DNA from: JAGWBJ01 sp034423015
GTDB lineage: Bacteria; Chloroflexota; Dehalococcoidia; Lucifugimonadales; JAGWBF01
Direction of reading: 5' to 3'
NCBI GenBank assembly: GCA_034423015.1
Contig: DAOUJG010000031.1
Location: 62,001 to 126,000, forward strand
DNA: 64,000 nucleotides
The position numbers and the translations under genes are program-made. How positions within the stretch are numbered: position 1 is the first letter of the stretch; each line of letters begins with the position of its first letter. The notes beneath the pieces were generated by a model. It worked only from the letters and a program-made list of their open reading frames with translations. It was not told the DNA's origin and searched no databases. Positions 42,234-49,296 of the stretch are shown piece by piece.

Positions 42234-43964
42234 CTACCTTCTCCCGAACTCCCGCTCCAGGTGGTGGGAGCTGAGGTGGATCATGGTGGGGCGTCCGTGG
42301 GGGCAGGTATGGGGGCTGTCGCAGCCGCCGAGCTGGGCCACCAGTTCCTCCATCTCCCGCATGTCCAGGCTCTTTCCCGCCCGCACCGCGCTGTGGCATG
42401 CGATGGATGCGGCCACCGCCTCCTCCCGCTCCTTCAGCAGCCTCTCGAAGGCTATCATGTCCAGGATCTCGATGAGAGCGCGGCCCGGGTCCCCGTCGGT
42501 CACCATTTGGGGCACGGCCCTCACCAGGTAGCTCCGCTCGCCGAAGGGCTCCACCACGAAGCCGTACAGCTCCAGCAGGTCTCCGTTGCCCCTGATCACC
42601 TCCTCCTGGCCGGGGGATAGCTGCACGGCGGCGGGCTCCAGCAGCGACTGAGAGAGGGCCCGGCCGCCGGGGCCGCATGCCGCAATCCCCTCGAACAGCA
42701 CCCGCTCGTGGGCCGCGTGCTGGTCGATGAGGTAGACCCCGTCGGGGCCCTCGGCCACCAGGTACGTGTTCCGGACCTGGCCCAGGAGCCGCAGGTCCGC
42801 CGTAGCCTGGGCGGGGGTGGCGGAGACGCCGGCCCCTCCCAGCTCCAGGGCGAGCCCCGAGGCCGTTTCAGAGCCTGCGGGGCCCTGGGCCTGCCTTCCA
42901 CCGGCGCTCCAGGGCCTGGCTGCGCCGTCACCGGACCAGGGTTCGGGGGCAACCCGCACCTGGGGCACGGGAGAGGTGGCGACCAGGGCGCCGCGTACGG
43001 CCCGCTGCAACGCCGGAAACACCACGTCCTCGCGCCTGAACCTCACCTCCCGCTTGGCCGGGTGCACGTTCACGTCCACGTCGGCGGGGGGCACCGCCAG
43101 GTTGACGACGCCCAGGGGATGGCGTCCCTTTGGGAGGAAGCCCTGGTACGACTCCGACAGGGCGAAGGCCAGCAGGCCGCTCTGCACCCACCGACGATTG
43201 ACCAGGAAGGTCATGTAGCTGCGGTTGGCCCGGTGGTGGGAGGGAGCGCTTATGTACCCACTGACCGCGTAGCCGTCCCTGGCCCCCCCCGGGTCGACCG
43301 TCAGCAGGGAGCTGGCCGTCTCGGCCCCGTAGACCGAGGCCAGGGCGTCCAGGAGGCTGCCGTTCCCCGGGGAGGAGATGGACCTGCGCCCATTGACCAG
43401 CAGGTGGAACCGGACCTCCGGATAGGCCAGGACGAAGCGGGACACCATGTCGCTGACCCTGGAGGTCTCGGCGGCCGGGGACTTGAGAAACTTGCGCCGG
43501 GCCGGAAGGTCGTGGAACAGCCCCTGGACGGTGAGGGAGGTCCCCTGGGGGCACCCGGCAGCGGTGTTGCCGACGACCCTCCCGCCCTTGAGCTCCACCC
43601 GGCGCCCCGTCTCCGCCCCGGCCGGCCGGGTCACCAGGGAAACCCGGGCCACGGCCGCTATGCTGGGGAGTGCCTCGCCCCGAAAGCCCAGGGTCCGGAC
43701 GTCGTCCAGGTCATGGGCGCTGGTGATCTTGCTGGTGGCGTGGCGCTGGAAGGCCAGCTCCACTTCTTCCGCCGGGATGCCGCAGCCGTCGTCGGTCACC
43801 CGGAGCAGCTCGCTCCCACCGCCGGCGACCTCGATGGTGACGTGGGTCGCCCCGGCGTCCAGGGAGTTCTCGATGAGCTCCTTGACCACCAGGGAAGGCC
43901 GCTCAGCCACCTCCCCGGCGGCTATCTTGCCGGCAACGTCGGGCGCGAGCACCCTTATGGACAC
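42234..43964 (-). CDS. mutL: DNA mismatch repair protein MutL (endonuclease type)
   Basis: A 576-residue MutL. The GHKL ATPase region has AAGEVAERPSLVVKELIENS and DDGCGIP; LGFRGEALPSI follows. The C-terminal domain carries the endonuclease metal motif DQHAAHERVLFE (DQHAx2Ex4E), ACHSAVRAGK and CPHGRP, so it should nick DNA itself, as in bacteria without MutH. It starts at GTG 43964. mutS lies upstream on the same strand, with the selenoprotein candidate and a HAD gene between them. Its 3' end is 3 nt from the convergent small ORF. Confidence 0.95.
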   Translation of the reverse strand: MSIRVLAPDVAGKIAAGEVAERPSLVVKELIENSLDAGATHVTIEVAGGGSELLRVTDDGCGIPAEEVELAFQRHATSKITSAHDLDDVRTLGFRGEALPSIAAVARVSLVTRPAGAETGRRVELKGGRVVGNTAAGCPQGTSLTVQGLFHDLPARRKFLKSPAAETSRVSDMVSRFVLAYPEVRFHLLVNGRRSISSPGNGSLLDALASVYGAETASSLLTVDPGGARDGYAVSGYISAPSHHRANRSYMTFLVNRRWVQSGLLAFALSESYQGFLPKGRHPLGVVNLAVPPADVDVNVHPAKREVRFRREDVVFPALQRAVRGALVATSPVPQVRVAPEPWSGDGAARPWSAGGRQAQGPAGSETASGLALELGGAGVSATPAQATADLRLLGQVRNTYLVAEGPDGVYLIDQHAAHERVLFEGIAACGPGGRALSQSLLEPAAVQLSPGQEEVIRGNGDLLELYGFVVEPFGERSYLVRAVPQMVTDGDPGRALIEILDMIAFERLLKEREEAVAASIACHSAVRAGKSLDMREMEELVAQLGGCDSPHTCPHGRPTMIHLSSHHLEREFGRR

Positions 43965-43982
43965 GGTTACGGGAGACCCTTT

Positions 43983-44066
43983 CTCAATCCGCCGCTTCCC
44001 ATCCCACCCCTCTCCGTGTCCGGGCTCAATCCGCCGCTTCCTATCCCACCACTCTCCGGGTCCGGG
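43983..44066. repeat. two tandem 42-bp units between mutL and the HAD gene
   Basis: Units 43983-44024 and 44025-44066 are adjacent direct copies differing at about four positions. They begin CTCAATCCGCCGCTTCC and end TCCGGG, and fill the gap between the two genes exactly. No coding sense. Could be a spreading intergenic element. Confidence 0.8.
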
Positions 44067-44504
44067 TCAGAAAAGAGGGACCGTAGTTCCCTTGGCCCGG
44101 AACTGCTTGTCCTCCGAGGCCCCGGTGGCCACGAAGTCCGAGATGATGTCGTAGATGCGGTCCATCTGGGCGTCGGCGGTGCGCCTGAAGAAGTAGGGAG
44201 GGACCCAAATGCCGCCGAAGGCCGCGGCTACCTCGGGGTAGTCGTCGATGACGAACTCGGGGGTCACGTCCACGCCCAGCTCCTCCAGCCGCTCTTCGTG
44301 GTGGTGGGTCGGCTTCTCGTACACCCCGCTTACGAACTCCTCCAGCTGGTGCTTCCTGACCACTTCCCAACGCAGACCCACCCCGGACCAGATGTAGATG
44401 GAGTGACCGTCGTCGATCAGCTTGCGAAAGGTCTCCTTCGTACCCGGCCGCAGGCTGTCATCCAGGCCCAGGATGGTGTAGTCCACGTCGAAGAAGATGT
44501 TCAT
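44067..44504 (-). CDS. HAD-like hydrolase
   Basis: 145 residues with HAD motif I in MNIFFDVDYTILGLDDS (DxDxT), IYIWSGVG as motif II, a possible lysine in VYEKPTHHH, and FVIDDYPEVAAAFGG as motif IV. A small cap-less HAD phosphatase; substrate unknown. The start ATG at 44504 has AAGGAG 7 nt upstream; codons above it are extraneous. It follows the ArsC-family gene and may be in the mutS-to-mutL transcript. Confidence 0.8.
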   Translation of the reverse strand: MNIFFDVDYTILGLDDSLRPGTKETFRKLIDDGHSIYIWSGVGLRWEVVRKHQLEEFVSGVYEKPTHHHEERLEELGVDVTPEFVIDDYPEVAAAFGGIWVPPYFFRRTADAQMDRIYDIISDFVATGASEDKQFRAKGTTVPLF

Positions 44505-44609
44505 CGATGCTCCTTGCCGCTGCCTTGCCACCCGTCCACATGTAACGAGGCGTGGAGACCATTATACAGCATGGCCAGCCGGGCCCGGCGGCGGAGCCGG
44601 GTGGGACCG

Positions 44610-44963
44610 CTACCCGTCCATGGCCGCGGTGAGGGACTTCTCGTTGGCCCCCACTATCAGCTCGCCGCCCAGCCGGACCAGGGGCCGCCGGATGAGGCGG
44701 GGCTCCTGGAGCATCAGCCCGATCAGGTCGTCGTCGGTGAGGCCGTCTGGGTCCAGCCCCATGGCCTTGAAGCTGGGACTCCGGAAGGAGAACACGTCCC
44801 GGATGGGACGGTCTCCCAGCACCTCACGCAGCTCCGCCTCGGAGAAGGTCTCCTTGAAGAAGTCCCGGTCCTGGACGTCCACGCCCCTCTGCGAGAGAAA
44901 CTCCCTCGCCTTGCGGCACTGGGTTCATCTGGGCCACCAGTAGAGGGTCGCCTGAGTGCTCAT
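44610..44963 (-). CDS. ArsC/Spx-family selenoprotein candidate (in-frame TGA = Sec at residue 13)
   Basis: 117 residues if the TGA at 44927-44925 is read as selenocysteine: MSTQATLYWWPR-U-TQCRKARE, then FLSQRGVDVQDRDFFKET. The family motif is C-x-x-C-R-K-A with the first Cys catalytic; Sec takes that place here (UxxC). The rest is a full ArsC fold: SEAELREVL, DVFSFRSPSFKAMG, MLQEPRLIRRPLVRLGGELIVGANE. A perfect AAGGAGG lies 5 nt before the ATG at 44963, so translation must start upstream of the TGA. A hairpin suitable as a bacterial SECIS follows. The alternative is a nonsense mutation of TGC or TGT. Possible role: thiol/selenol-dependent reductase or redox sensor. Confidence 0.8.
44891..44909 (-). 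promoter_or_regulatory. putative bacterial SECIS element
   Basis: On the mRNA, 15 nt after the TGA, an 8-bp stem GCGAGGGA/TCTCTCGC (44909-44902 with 44898-44891) closes a GTT loop that starts with G. Position and the G/U apical loop fit SelB-binding SECIS elements. It lies in coding sequence. Confidence 0.6.
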
Positions 44964-45038
44964 GGAAACCTCCTTAGGTATATTGCCGCAGGTGTATTGC
45001 CGCGCGTATTGCCCGTATCCGGCGGCCCGTGCCGGCCG

Positions 45039-47660
45039 CTACCCGCTCCGGCTCCCGTCGTCGCCGGGGCGGCTCTCCCGGGCCTCCCGTTGCAACCGGT
45101 ACAGGGTGTTGATAGCCTCCAGGGGGGTCATGTTCTGCACGTCCAGGGCGGCAAGCTCCTCCAGGGTGGGGTGCTGACCGCCGAACAGGGCCATCTGCAG
45201 GGACGGGCCTTTGCGCCTGCGCCGGGGCCTGGGGCCGGGGCCCCGGCCGCCGGACTCCAGCTCCCCCAGCACCTCCCAGGCGCGGGCGACCAGGGACTTG
45301 GGGAGGCCGGCGAGCTGGGCCACGTGGATCCCGTAGCTCTTGTCCGCCCCCCCGGGCACTATGCGGTGGAGGAACACCGCCCGGCCCTCCTCCTCGGACA
45401 CGGCCACCGTGTAGTTGCGCACCCTGGGAAGGGTTGCGGCAAGCTGGGTGAGCTCGTGGTAGTGGGTGGCGAACAGGGTCTGGCATCCCAGGCCCGGGTC
45501 GTTGTGGATGTGCTCGACCACCGCCCGGGCGATGGAGAGGCCGTCGTAGGTGCTGGTGCCCCTGCCGATCTCGTCCAGGATGACCAGCGAGCGTGGAGTG
45601 GCCTGGTTGAGTATGGAGGCCGTCTCGACCATCTCGATCATGAAGGTGGACTGGCCGGTGGTCAGGTCGTCCTGAAGGCCCACCCTGGTGAATATCCGGT
45701 CCACGAGGCCGATGGTCGCCCTGTCCGCGGGCACGTAGCTGCCGATCTGGGCCATGAGGACGATGACCGCTACCTGGCGTATGTAGGTGCTCTTCCCGGC
45801 CATGTTGGGGCCCGTCAGGACGATCACCTGGGCGTCGATGTCGGAGGACCGGGTGTCGTTTGGGACGAAGGAGCCCGGGGGCATGACCCGCTCCACCACC
45901 GGGTGCCTGCCGCCCCTGATGTCGATGCCCGCCGTGTCGGCCAGCTCGGGGCGGACGTACCCGTACCTGGAGGCGGCCTCGGCCAGGCAGGTGAACACGT
46001 CCACGTGGGCCACGGCGTCGCCCAGGGCGGAGACCCTGTCCCCCCCGCCGGCGACCTGGGAGCACACCTGCCTGTAGAGGGCCCGCTCCAGCTCCTCGAT
46101 CCGCTCCCTGGCGTTGAGTATCAGGGACTCGTACTCCTTCAGCTCCGGGGTGATGAACCGCTCGCCTCCCACCAGCGTCTGGCGCCTCGTGTAGTGGTCG
46201 GGCACCTGGGCCAGGTTGGGATTGCTGACCTCTATGTAGTAGCCGAACACCTTGTTGTATCCGACCTTGAGGCCCCTTATGCCGGTGCTCTCCCTCTCCC
46301 TGTGCTCGAGCCCCGCGATGTACTTGCGTGCGTCCCGGGAGGCCAGGCGCAGCTCGTCCAACTCGGCGGAGAACCCCTCCCGGATGACGCTCCCGTCCCC
46401 CGGGTCCCCCGCGGGCTCCGGCTCCAGGGCGGCGCCTATCAGGGCCGACAGGTCGTCGCAGGGCTGCATGCCGGGCTCCAGGTGGGACAGGCCTGCGGCG
46501 TCGCCCTGGAAGAGGAGGGCCCGCAGCTCCGCCGCGCTCTCCAGCCCCGCCTTCAGGGAGACCAGGTCCCTGGGGGGCGCCGTGCCCAGGCGGACGCGGT
46601 TCAGGGCCCGCTCCAGGTCCGGGATGGTGGAGAGCAGGGACCTGGTCCGCTCCCGCAGGAGGACGTCGTCGTGAAAGGCGCCCACCGAGTCCTGTCTCCG
46701 GCCCAGCTCCCCCAGGTCCAGGAGGGGCTGTCCCAACCACCGTCTCAGGAGCCGGCCGCCCATGGGGGTCCTGGTCAGGTCCAGGGTCGAGAAGAGGGAC
46801 GCCGCCGCGTGGCCCCAGCGGCCCCCCTGGAACAGCTCCAGGTTCCGGCGGGTCTGGTGGTCCAGGTTCATGTACGAGCTGGTGCTGTAGGCCCCCAGGC
46901 TCCCCAGGTCCGCCAGGGAGGGGCGCTGGTTGCGGGCCAGGTATTCGACGACGGCGGCCGCGGCCCGCACGGCCTGGGGCAGGTCCTCGCAGCCGAACCC
47001 CTCCAGGGTCGATACCCCGAAGTGGTCCAGCAGCACCTGTCGGGCCTCCGGGTAGGGGAAGTCGCACGGGTCGAAGGACGTGACGGGGCACTGGGCCGGC
47101 GGAAGGCCGAGCCCCTGCCGGTCCTCCCCGCCGTTCTCGGACGTTGGGGGCACCAGAAGCTCCGCGGGAGAGAGGCGGTCCAGCTCCAGGGGGAGGTCCG
47201 GGATGGAGAGCTGGGTGGCGGCGAACTCCCCGGTGGTTATGTCAACGTAGGCGAGGCCCGCAGCGTCGCCGTCCACGGCCAGGGCGGTGAGGTAGTTGTT
47301 GGACTTGGGCTCCAGCAGGGACGGGGACACGACCGTCCCAGGGGTGACCACGCGGACCACGTCCCTCTCCACCAGCCCCTTGGAGGCGGCGGGGTCGCTG
47401 AGCTGCTCGCAGACGGCCACCCGGTGGCCCTTCTTGATGAGCCGGGCCAGGTAGGACTCCAGGGAGTGGGCGGGGATGCCGGCCAGGGGCACCTTGAGGC
47501 CCTGGCCCATGCTCTTGGAAGTAAGGACGATGTCCAGGTCCCTGGACGCCACCCTGGCATCCTCGTCGAAGGTCTCGTAGAAATCTCCCAGGCGGAAGAG
47601 CACCAGGGCATCGGGATACCGCCCCTTGATCCTCAGGTACTGGCGCCGGATGGGTGTCAA
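45039..47660 (-). CDS. mutS: DNA mismatch recognition protein MutS
   Basis: 873 residues. The mismatch-binding Phe-x-Glu is in LGDFYETF (about 27-32), and the Walker A motif in GPNMAGKSTYIRQVAVIVLM, followed by TRVGLQDDLTTGQSTF, ILDEIGRGTSTYDGLSIA (Walker B) and FATHYHEL. The start is TTG at 47660, with GAGG 8 nt upstream; TPIRRQYLRIK aligns with the normal MutS N-terminus, so no earlier start is needed. TACAAT at 47695-47690 may be its -10. It begins the mutS, ArsC-Sec, HAD, mutL series. Confidence 0.96.
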   Translation of the reverse strand: MTPIRRQYLRIKGRYPDALVLFRLGDFYETFDEDARVASRDLDIVLTSKSMGQGLKVPLAGIPAHSLESYLARLIKKGHRVAVCEQLSDPAASKGLVERDVVRVVTPGTVVSPSLLEPKSNNYLTALAVDGDAAGLAYVDITTGEFAATQLSIPDLPLELDRLSPAELLVPPTSENGGEDRQGLGLPPAQCPVTSFDPCDFPYPEARQVLLDHFGVSTLEGFGCEDLPQAVRAAAAVVEYLARNQRPSLADLGSLGAYSTSSYMNLDHQTRRNLELFQGGRWGHAAASLFSTLDLTRTPMGGRLLRRWLGQPLLDLGELGRRQDSVGAFHDDVLLRERTRSLLSTIPDLERALNRVRLGTAPPRDLVSLKAGLESAAELRALLFQGDAAGLSHLEPGMQPCDDLSALIGAALEPEPAGDPGDGSVIREGFSAELDELRLASRDARKYIAGLEHRERESTGIRGLKVGYNKVFGYYIEVSNPNLAQVPDHYTRRQTLVGGERFITPELKEYESLILNARERIEELERALYRQVCSQVAGGGDRVSALGDAVAHVDVFTCLAEAASRYGYVRPELADTAGIDIRGGRHPVVERVMPPGSFVPNDTRSSDIDAQVIVLTGPNMAGKSTYIRQVAVIVLMAQIGSYVPADRATIGLVDRIFTRVGLQDDLTTGQSTFMIEMVETASILNQATPRSLVILDEIGRGTSTYDGLSIARAVVEHIHNDPGLGCQTLFATHYHELTQLAATLPRVRNYTVAVSEEEGRAVFLHRIVPGGADKSYGIHVAQLAGLPKSLVARAWEVLGELESGGRGPGPRPRRRRKGPSLQMALFGGQHPTLEELAALDVQNMTPLEAINTLYRLQREARESRPGDDGSRSG

Positions 47661-47734
47661 CTCACGCCTCTGCCAGGGGGTTCTCGGCTATTGTACAGCA
47701 GGGAGAGAGGCCTAGAAACGCCCGGGCTGGCAAA

Positions 47735-47763
47735 TTGACTTTTGGGCCCACGTCCTCTAACGT
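47735..47763 (+). promoter_or_regulatory. promoter of the membrane protein gene at 47825
   Basis: TTGACT (47735-47740), 17-nt spacer, TAACGT (47758-47763); 61 nt before the ATG. Confidence 0.5.
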
Positions 47764-47824
47764 ACGAACAGGGTGCCAGGGTTGCCCTGGGGCACGTATC
47801 CCAAGATGCGGGGGTGAAGTTCTC

Positions 47825-48421
47825 ATGGACCTAGTCTTTCTTCTGGCGATATCCAGCGGGCTGTGGGTGCAGTCCTGGTACCTCCTCGGGTTCTACCCCA
47901 ACCCCAGGACCCTGGGGATCATGGCGGCCGGGGTGGCCATAATCCTGCTGGCGGTGGTCATATTCCCGGTGGCGGCCGTGGTGCAGACGCCGGCCCCGGG
48001 CGTCAACGAGTTCTTCGTGGACGTGCCCACGGCGCTGTCGGCGTTCATCCTCATGTGGGCGGTCTACGAGGCGATGGTCGCGGGCATTTACCTGTGGGGC
48101 CTGGACACCCGCAGCCTCGGCTTCTACAGCCTGTTGCTGTGGATCGGCTCGGGCGTCTTCGCCGTCTACATGTTCCTGGGCGGCGAGATCCTGGGTTCCG
48201 GGGTCGTGGAGCCCGTAAGCTGGCTTCTGGGCACGGCAGGCATCCTGCTGGCCATCCAGTCGGCGCTGCTCTTCTTCTACCTGGCCCTGCAGCCCGCCGG
48301 CGCCGGGGAGCCCCCCGCCTCGACCATGAGGACGGTGACCGGGTGGTTCTATCTGGTGTTCTCCGTCGTCATAATGACGCTGGCCGGGCTTCTGGTGCTG
48401 GGCCTGCAGCCGTCCTTCTAG
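47825..48421 (+). CDS. hypothetical six-helix membrane protein
   Basis: 198 residues with about six membrane helices (LVFLLAISSGLWVQSWYLLG, IMAAGVAIILLAVVIF, AFILMWAVYEAMVAGIYLWG, FYSLLLWIGSGVFAVYMFLG, LLGTAGILLAIQSALLFFYL and VFSVVIMTLAGLLVLGL). The size and helix pattern recall AmiS/UreI channels, but key motifs are not evident. ATG at 47825 is chosen over an upstream in-frame ATG because it lies after the promoter and has GGTGAAG upstream. Monocistronic, convergent with the FNR gene. Confidence 0.65.
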   Translation: MDLVFLLAISSGLWVQSWYLLGFYPNPRTLGIMAAGVAIILLAVVIFPVAAVVQTPAPGVNEFFVDVPTALSAFILMWAVYEAMVAGIYLWGLDTRSLGFYSLLLWIGSGVFAVYMFLGGEILGSGVVEPVSWLLGTAGILLAIQSALLFFYLALQPAGAGEPPASTMRTVTGWFYLVFSVVIMTLAGLLVLGLQPSF

Positions 48422-48442
48422 CCCACCGAAGACGTTCAGAGA

Positions 48443-48478
48443 CCCGTGCCCGTCCCGTCGTAAACGGGCGGGCGCGGG
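48443..48478. terminator. hairpin between convergent genes
   Basis: A 13-bp GC-rich stem with two G-T pairs (48443-48455 with 48466-48478) between the membrane protein gene and the FNR-like gene, fitting a shared terminator. Confidence 0.5.
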
Positions 48479-48485
48479 AGGGGCC

Positions 48486-49295
48486 CTACTGCTTCCAGTA
48501 GCGCTCCTCCATTACGTGGAAACCCCTGGGGTCCAGCCGGTCCTTGACGTCCTCTATCATCCCCGGGTGGCCGCACGCGTACACCATGGTGTCATCGGGC
48601 GACAGGCCGAACCTGTCGACGTATTCCTCGACGATGGCGTTCACCCGACCCCGGGCCCCGGTCCAACCGGCGTTCCTCTCCTCGTTGGGGCGGCTCACCG
48701 TCGGCACGTACACGACGGCATCAGGCCGGCTGGAGGCCATCTCCTCCATCTCTTCCCGGTAGGCGAACTCGTCGTGATAGCTGGCGCCCTGGAGCACGTA
48801 GAACCTGTGTCCGCTGGCGCCCCTGTGAAGGTAGCTGCGCAGGATGCTCGTGAAAGGAGCGATCCCCGTGACCGTCGCCACCATCAGGTGGCGGCTATAG
48901 CTCTCGTCCATGGTGAAGATGCCCTTGGCCCGGGGCCGGATGCTCATGGTGTCCCCGACCTTCAGGTCCCATATCATGGGGGTGAGGACTCCGTCGGGGA
49001 GGGGGACCAGCTCCACGAACAGCTCTATATGGGGCTCGTGGGGCGCGGAGACGATGGAGTAGGCCCTCTCCACGCTCTCCAGGCCCAGGGTGCAGTACTG
49101 ACCCGGCTTGAAGTCGAAGGGCACCTGGGGGTCCAGCTTGATGAGGATCAGGTCCTCGGTGATGTCCTTCCTCTCCACCAGCCTGGCCCTGGGCAGGCGG
49201 GCTATCATGTCCCGCATCCGCCGCTCTCTCTCCACCACCTTGGCGTCAGCCTGCTCCACTTGCGGACCCCCCGTTTCGTCGGCTCTGGCAGTCAC
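48486..49295 (-). CDS. ferredoxin--NADP+ reductase family protein
   Basis: 269 residues: a FAD domain with PGQYCTLGLESVERAYSIVS, an NADP-binding domain with MVATVTGIAPFTSILRSYL, FYVLQGASYHDEF, VYACGHPGMIEDVKDRL and aromatic ends (ERYWKQ). A cytosolic Fpr-type flavoprotein moving electrons between NADPH and ferredoxin. It starts at GTG 49295, 1 nt after the stop of the FdhA-like gene, so it is the last gene of the NuoE-NuoF-FdhA-like operon. This suggests the complex has an NADPH/ferredoxin port besides NADH. Confidence 0.9.
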   Translation of the reverse strand: MTARADETGGPQVEQADAKVVERERRMRDMIARLPRARLVERKDITEDLILIKLDPQVPFDFKPGQYCTLGLESVERAYSIVSAPHEPHIELFVELVPLPDGVLTPMIWDLKVGDTMSIRPRAKGIFTMDESYSRHLMVATVTGIAPFTSILRSYLHRGASGHRFYVLQGASYHDEFAYREEMEEMASSRPDAVVYVPTVSRPNEERNAGWTGARGRVNAIVEEYVDRFGLSPDDTMVYACGHPGMIEDVKDRLDPRGFHVMEERYWKQ

Positions 49296-49296
49296 G

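Noticed and set aside
44610..44882. A shorter ArsC-family gene starting at an internal GTG
   Set aside because: It would remove the active-site loop, and the perfect ribosome binding site lies upstream of the ATG at 44963.
44970..45015. Three short TATTGCCGC-like repeats between mutS and the ArsC-family gene
   Set aside because: Too short and irregular to call a repeat element or regulatory site.
42708..47738. A 1676-codon open frame on the plus strand
   Set aside because: It lies antisense to mutL, the HAD gene, the ArsC-family gene and mutS. Its composition is the product of high GC codon bias and it has no recognisable domain.
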